A stretch of DNA of 48,850 nt, from the NCBI GenBank assembly GCA_003427395.1, contig BFEA01000183.1, forward strand, positions 1,404,055 through 1,452,904, read 5' to 3'. The notes beneath the pieces are model-generated. The model was not told the DNA's origin and made no database searches. It saw nothing but the letters and a program-made list of their open reading frames with translations. The DNA comes from Chara braunii (Eukaryota > Streptophyta > Charophyceae > Charales > Characeae). Positions 45,490-48,850 of this stretch are shown here, in pieces; the first letter of the stretch is position 1; each line of letters starts with the position of its first letter. The position numbers and the translations under genes are program-made.

Positions 45490-45921
45490 TTTAGCCCATT
45501 ATCGTTCCTAACTGACGCTTCGACCCTGGCAATTTGCTTTGCGTAAGGCATCTTGATCGAATCCGGACAACCTTGTTAATGACCTGTTTACACAAATGGC
45601 AAGACAGGAGCGCCCAATTAACGAACTGTCTTAGTTATTAGCTTCTGGTGCCCTTATTACGGAGTAATCCGTATTTCTCTATTATTAATAAGAAAACCTT
45701 TACTGGATTTTCCTCCTATATTTCCCAGGTACATTCCTAGACTCTTTAGCTCATCCTCGTCCGATCTAAGTAACGATCATAAAAGTCCAAATTATATTCC
45801 CCCAGTCTACATACCTTTCTATTTTTCCATTTAAATGGATCCCATCGATCATCATCTACAATTAATAATGAGAAAAAATATTGGCCTCGTTGTACCTTTA
45901 TTCCCTCTTTCGAGGCGGTTC

Positions 45922-46431
45922 TCAGATAACCCCCTTATATATCAGGTATGAGATCAAACCGCATATCTCAACCTGGCATAGGAAGTACAGCGCTATGGTG
46001 ACACACAACCGATGGTTTGTTGGCACGCTCTGGGATACCATAGGTGGATCAGGTATATATGGTGGTGGAGGTGGAAGGGCAGGCTGAGGCGGTTGTGGAA
46101 CTACTGTCAGCTGTTGATGACCGTATGTTAAGGAAGAGGACGGTGAAGGATACATCATGGGATAAGGCCGAGAAGAAGGCGGTTCAAACCGCGGAGGCGG
46201 AGCGCCATAATGTTGTTCGTATTTATAAGATTAGTAAGCCATATTTGCAGGGGATGGCGTGCGCTCGCGAAAATCTTTTTGAAGCCGACGTAGACGTGAC
46301 CCTTTCCATTTTTCCTCCTCCTCCTCTTCTTCCTCTCGCTCTTCTCTTTTTTTTGTCAAATCAATCAATCTCTTCGCCGCTTTCCTTTGTCGTCCACCTC
46401 TTCCTCTTCCAACTCCAGACCCGTGAGGCAT
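45922..46431 (-). pseudogene. Extra ORF 0: basic/acidic then proline-rich protein with PPPY motif
   Basis: ATG at 46429-46431 (MPHGSGVGRGRGGRQRKAA). A basic Gly/Arg start, a run of Glu, then after one TAA (46231) a Pro/Tyr-rich part with APPPRFEPP and ALPPPPPYIPD. PPPY is the PPxY late-domain form used by many Gag proteins to recruit ubiquitin ligases. This is the first ORF after the PBS in B; element A lacks it. It could be an N-terminal Gag piece. Confidence 0.45.
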
Positions 46432-46930
46432 CGCTAAAAGTTTTACTTAAAAGGAGTATCCCAGATGCTTAGATACCTAGTGATTAGGGTGATACCTACT
46501 CTCAGAATATGTATGGATTCGAGGAAAACTTCAAAAGTGATTGTGTAGTATGGACTATCTACGTAATAATCCTTGAGAGTTAAAAGGTATGATCATAAGT
46601 AACTCGTCGAGACTTGTTAATGTCTATTATATAATTTGGCTCTTTTGTTATGAAAACTTCTGTATGCTTCCTCTACAAAAAGGAACAGGTATCTTGCCCA
46701 ACTATCAAAATTACAACTTGTTGTGATGCTATACAGGATACATCAACTTGCACTCGTCTCGTCTCAAGGCACCTTTCTTTGACACAAGACTCTTATCAAC
46801 AATTAATCATATTCTTACTACCTGTCGAATACTTATACACTACTCTACCCCTTACATTTATTGTTTTACCAGGGCTTCAATTAACCAGACCCAGGTCTGT
46901 TCACATAGGACCCCGGCAGGCAACCGAAGG
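46432..46930 (-). other. Element B 5' leader
   Basis: About 500 non-coding bases between the PBS and extra ORF 0. Confidence 0.4.
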
Positions 46931-46948
46931 TCCCCGGCAACTGCGCAA
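46931..46948 (-). other. Degenerate tRNA-Asp primer-binding site, element B
   Basis: Plus strand TCCCCGGCAACTGCGCAA, two mismatches to the site in A (G to T and C to A). Flanks are conserved on both sides, and the same CC spacer leads to TGTCGCGCGC. Confidence 0.75.
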
Positions 46949-47838
46949 CCTGTCGCGCGCGGCGGTCCCACACCCTACCAGAAGCGCAGAACCTCACGGT
47001 CGTGTCACGCAGGATATATCCTTGAAAAAAAAACAGTCACCACTCCTACCGTGCGTGCGTGCTATAGCTCTCGCGACACCCCACGACAGGTAAGGGAGCC
47101 ACGAGGTACAACTTACCTCTACCCGAGGGGCTGTCACCACCCTCAGGTAGGTGTATCCCTGCTGAGCGACCGGCCCACGTGCGAAGGCCTTTACATGCCT
47201 TTGTAGACGTAGGTCGGTCGAGGGCGTTTGCTCGATCGCTGTAGCATAAAATGGGGAACGCGCGTTAAGACGCCTAAAACTGACCCGTTAGATATTCAGG
47301 TCGGACTTTTAAAAGACAGTCTACTTCCGCTACTGCGTAATGTATTATTCTTTTGACAAATATCAATCAAACCATCTTTCTACCAAAAGGCGTTCTATCT
47401 TCCTTAACAGATCATGACTTAACTGAACATCAGAATAGTATAGAAGTTCAGTTGGACATATGACGAATATGAAAGCATTACCGCTGAGAACCCTTCCCAC
47501 TTTCACAAGCGTTGTGAGTCCGAGACTCTTCAACAGACTAGGTCCAATTCAATCCAAAATCATGCACAAAACAGACCTGCATAGAAATAATGCAAAGACA
47601 GTTCACATGCCATGCACTAACGGCGTCAACCATCAACCATTGACCTTGTCCCTCACTTCCCAAACCATGCATGACAGCCTTGTCTTTCCTGAGACGTAAG
47701 CCCAACAACCCCCTCACAATTCTTTAAAGGACCCTTGAGACTGACTAGGACCATTTAGGCAATGACCATAGGTGACACTTTTACTTACCACAGGGTTTGA
47801 CTTTAGGGGTGAGTATCAAGTCAAAGGAGAAAAGTTGA

Positions 47839-47874
47839 ATCGGTAACAACCGACCTGTTATCGAAAGATAACAG
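47839..47874. repeat. Twin hairpin, element B LTR
   Basis: TCGGT-AACA-ACCGA followed by CTGTTATCGAAAGATAACAG (47855-47874, 8-bp arms, GAAA loop). Same order as 15735-15766. Confidence 0.6.
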
Positions 47875-48180
47875 AAATTTGAGCCCTTTGTGTAGGACTT
47901 CTCCTTCAATTGCAGTAGAAGAGACTTGCACACACACAGATCAACAAAGATTTAACACCCCCACTCGATTTTCCACATATTGATATCTACGGGTCAAGCC
48001 CTTAGACATGGGTAGTGAGTTCTGGAATCGACATCCCAGGTCTAATCCCTGGTTTTACTCTCACAACCCTACCCTAACCCGTCTGTCACTCTCTCCTTTC
48101 ACTTAAGGAGTCTCATGCCTGTGTCCTACGTGAAAACTCATATTTCCCCTACTCTCAGCCCTTGCATTTTCTCTCCTGAA

Positions 48181-48206
48181 AATAAGCGCACCGTTTAGCG
48201 CTTATT
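48181..48206. repeat. Inverted repeat AATAAGCGC...GCGCTTATT
   Basis: Perfect 9-bp arms, 8-base loop, about 35 bases from the point equivalent to A's insertion site. Confidence 0.6.
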
Positions 48207-48719
48207 GTAGATGGGATGTAACTCATTCATCGTTCTGTCCTTCCACCCGAAAGTCATGAAGGGCTACGGACTACGCGGCGGTTCTTAAGCATCTTTCTCC
48301 CACGGTCCTAACTCTTTGTTCCTTCTCCAGGATTTTGAGATCTTCCTCCAACAATAGCATTGTTCCTTCCTTTTTCTTTTATTTGCGTTAACATACTCAT
48401 ATAGTAGGCTGATTCAGACATGAATCTCTTGCTACTTGATCAATACGAAGCAATTTGTTAATCAAACAGACAGTCGAGTAAGTCACATACGAGTATTTGA
48501 TTCCCTGTTAAGTATCACTCAATGTACACGTATGATGTAATCAGAGTAGCAGACTAGCTCACACATGGGCATCCTTCCTTCAATAAATAGTTGAGGCTCC
48601 TACAGAAACACCCTACTACTTGCTTTNGGTATCCTTCTGAAAGATCTGGACGTCCCCCCCTTCCCAGAGGTTAATAAGGGTTTGCGTGAATAATAGACGA
48701 CCCGCACAAGAGCCTCCTA

Positions 48720-48733
48720 TTGTCACGTGACAA
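48720..48733. repeat. CACGTG palindrome, B 5' LTR
   Basis: TTGTCACGTGACAA, perfect 14-bp palindrome, partner of 23742-23753. Confidence 0.5.
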
Positions 48734-48850
48734 ACTCCTCTTCATGAGAGCATTAGGATAGTCCTGACAAGGGTATCCTGTTGCCTTTCCGAAGTCGGCC
48801 GTCCTGAGACCAGGTCAGTTTTGGACAGAAGACGAGTGTTAGGGTATTCC

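Larger units (their letters stand above)
46951..48850 (-). repeat. Element B 5' LTR, inner part (runs off right edge)
   Basis: 46951-47290 aligns with the inner end of the A LTR (shared words: TGTCGCGCGC, GTATCCCTGC, CGCTGTAGCATA). 48240-48850 aligns with 23261-23890 at roughly 92% by eye. By analogy the LTR continues for several kb beyond the window. Confidence 0.65.

Overview
The window is a dense, gene-poor stretch of a large plant-lineage nuclear genome made almost entirely of LTR retrotransposon sequence. No host gene could be supported. A primer-binding site matching the 3' end of plant-type tRNA-Asp (13453-13470), very long LTRs and huge amounts of microsatellite suggest a streptophyte. 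A charophyte alga such as Chara is my best guess, but it is unverified.

My reading is that two related Ty3/Gypsy-type elements lie on the minus strand, one nested in the other. Element A: 3' LTR (1-2115, running off the left edge), polypurine tract (about 2116-2135), 3' UTR, a second gag-like ORF called gag2 here (4066-6492), integrase (6601-8131), reverse transcriptase/RNase H (8251-9950), protease (9958-10690), gag1 (10655-13135), PBS (13453-13470) and a roughly 9.8 kb 5' LTR (13473-23255). Element B: 3' LTR (23256-32665, interrupted by A), polypurine tract (about 32666-32688), 3' UTR with a minisatellite, gag2 (34509-36600), pol (36729-40090), protease (40105-40812), gag1 (40855-43368), two tandem homologous ORFs of unknown function (43751-44470 and 44800-45489), a proline-rich ORF (45922-46431), a degenerate PBS (46931-46948) and the inner end of the 5' LTR (46951-48850, running off the right edge). 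A sits in B's 3' LTR: sequence right of 23261 matches B's 5' LTR from 48240 onward, while sequence left of 23255 matches A's own 3' LTR.

Both elements share an unusual layout: gag1 with a CCHC zinc knuckle, then protease-RT-RNase H-integrase, then gag2 with capsid-like sequence, coiled coil and a second CCHC zinc knuckle. B adds about 3 kb of extra 5' ORFs. Both are dead copies. Stops, many at tryptophan positions, break every domain, and three stops fall at the same aligned residues in A and B.

The LTRs hold several tandem arrays in which hairpin stems are kept by compensatory changes (17750-18660, 14165/14791, 2081/23221/32611). One technical warning: 21951-21988 is a Nextera mate-pair junction adapter flanked by a false 109-bp duplication, so the local assembly there is wrong.
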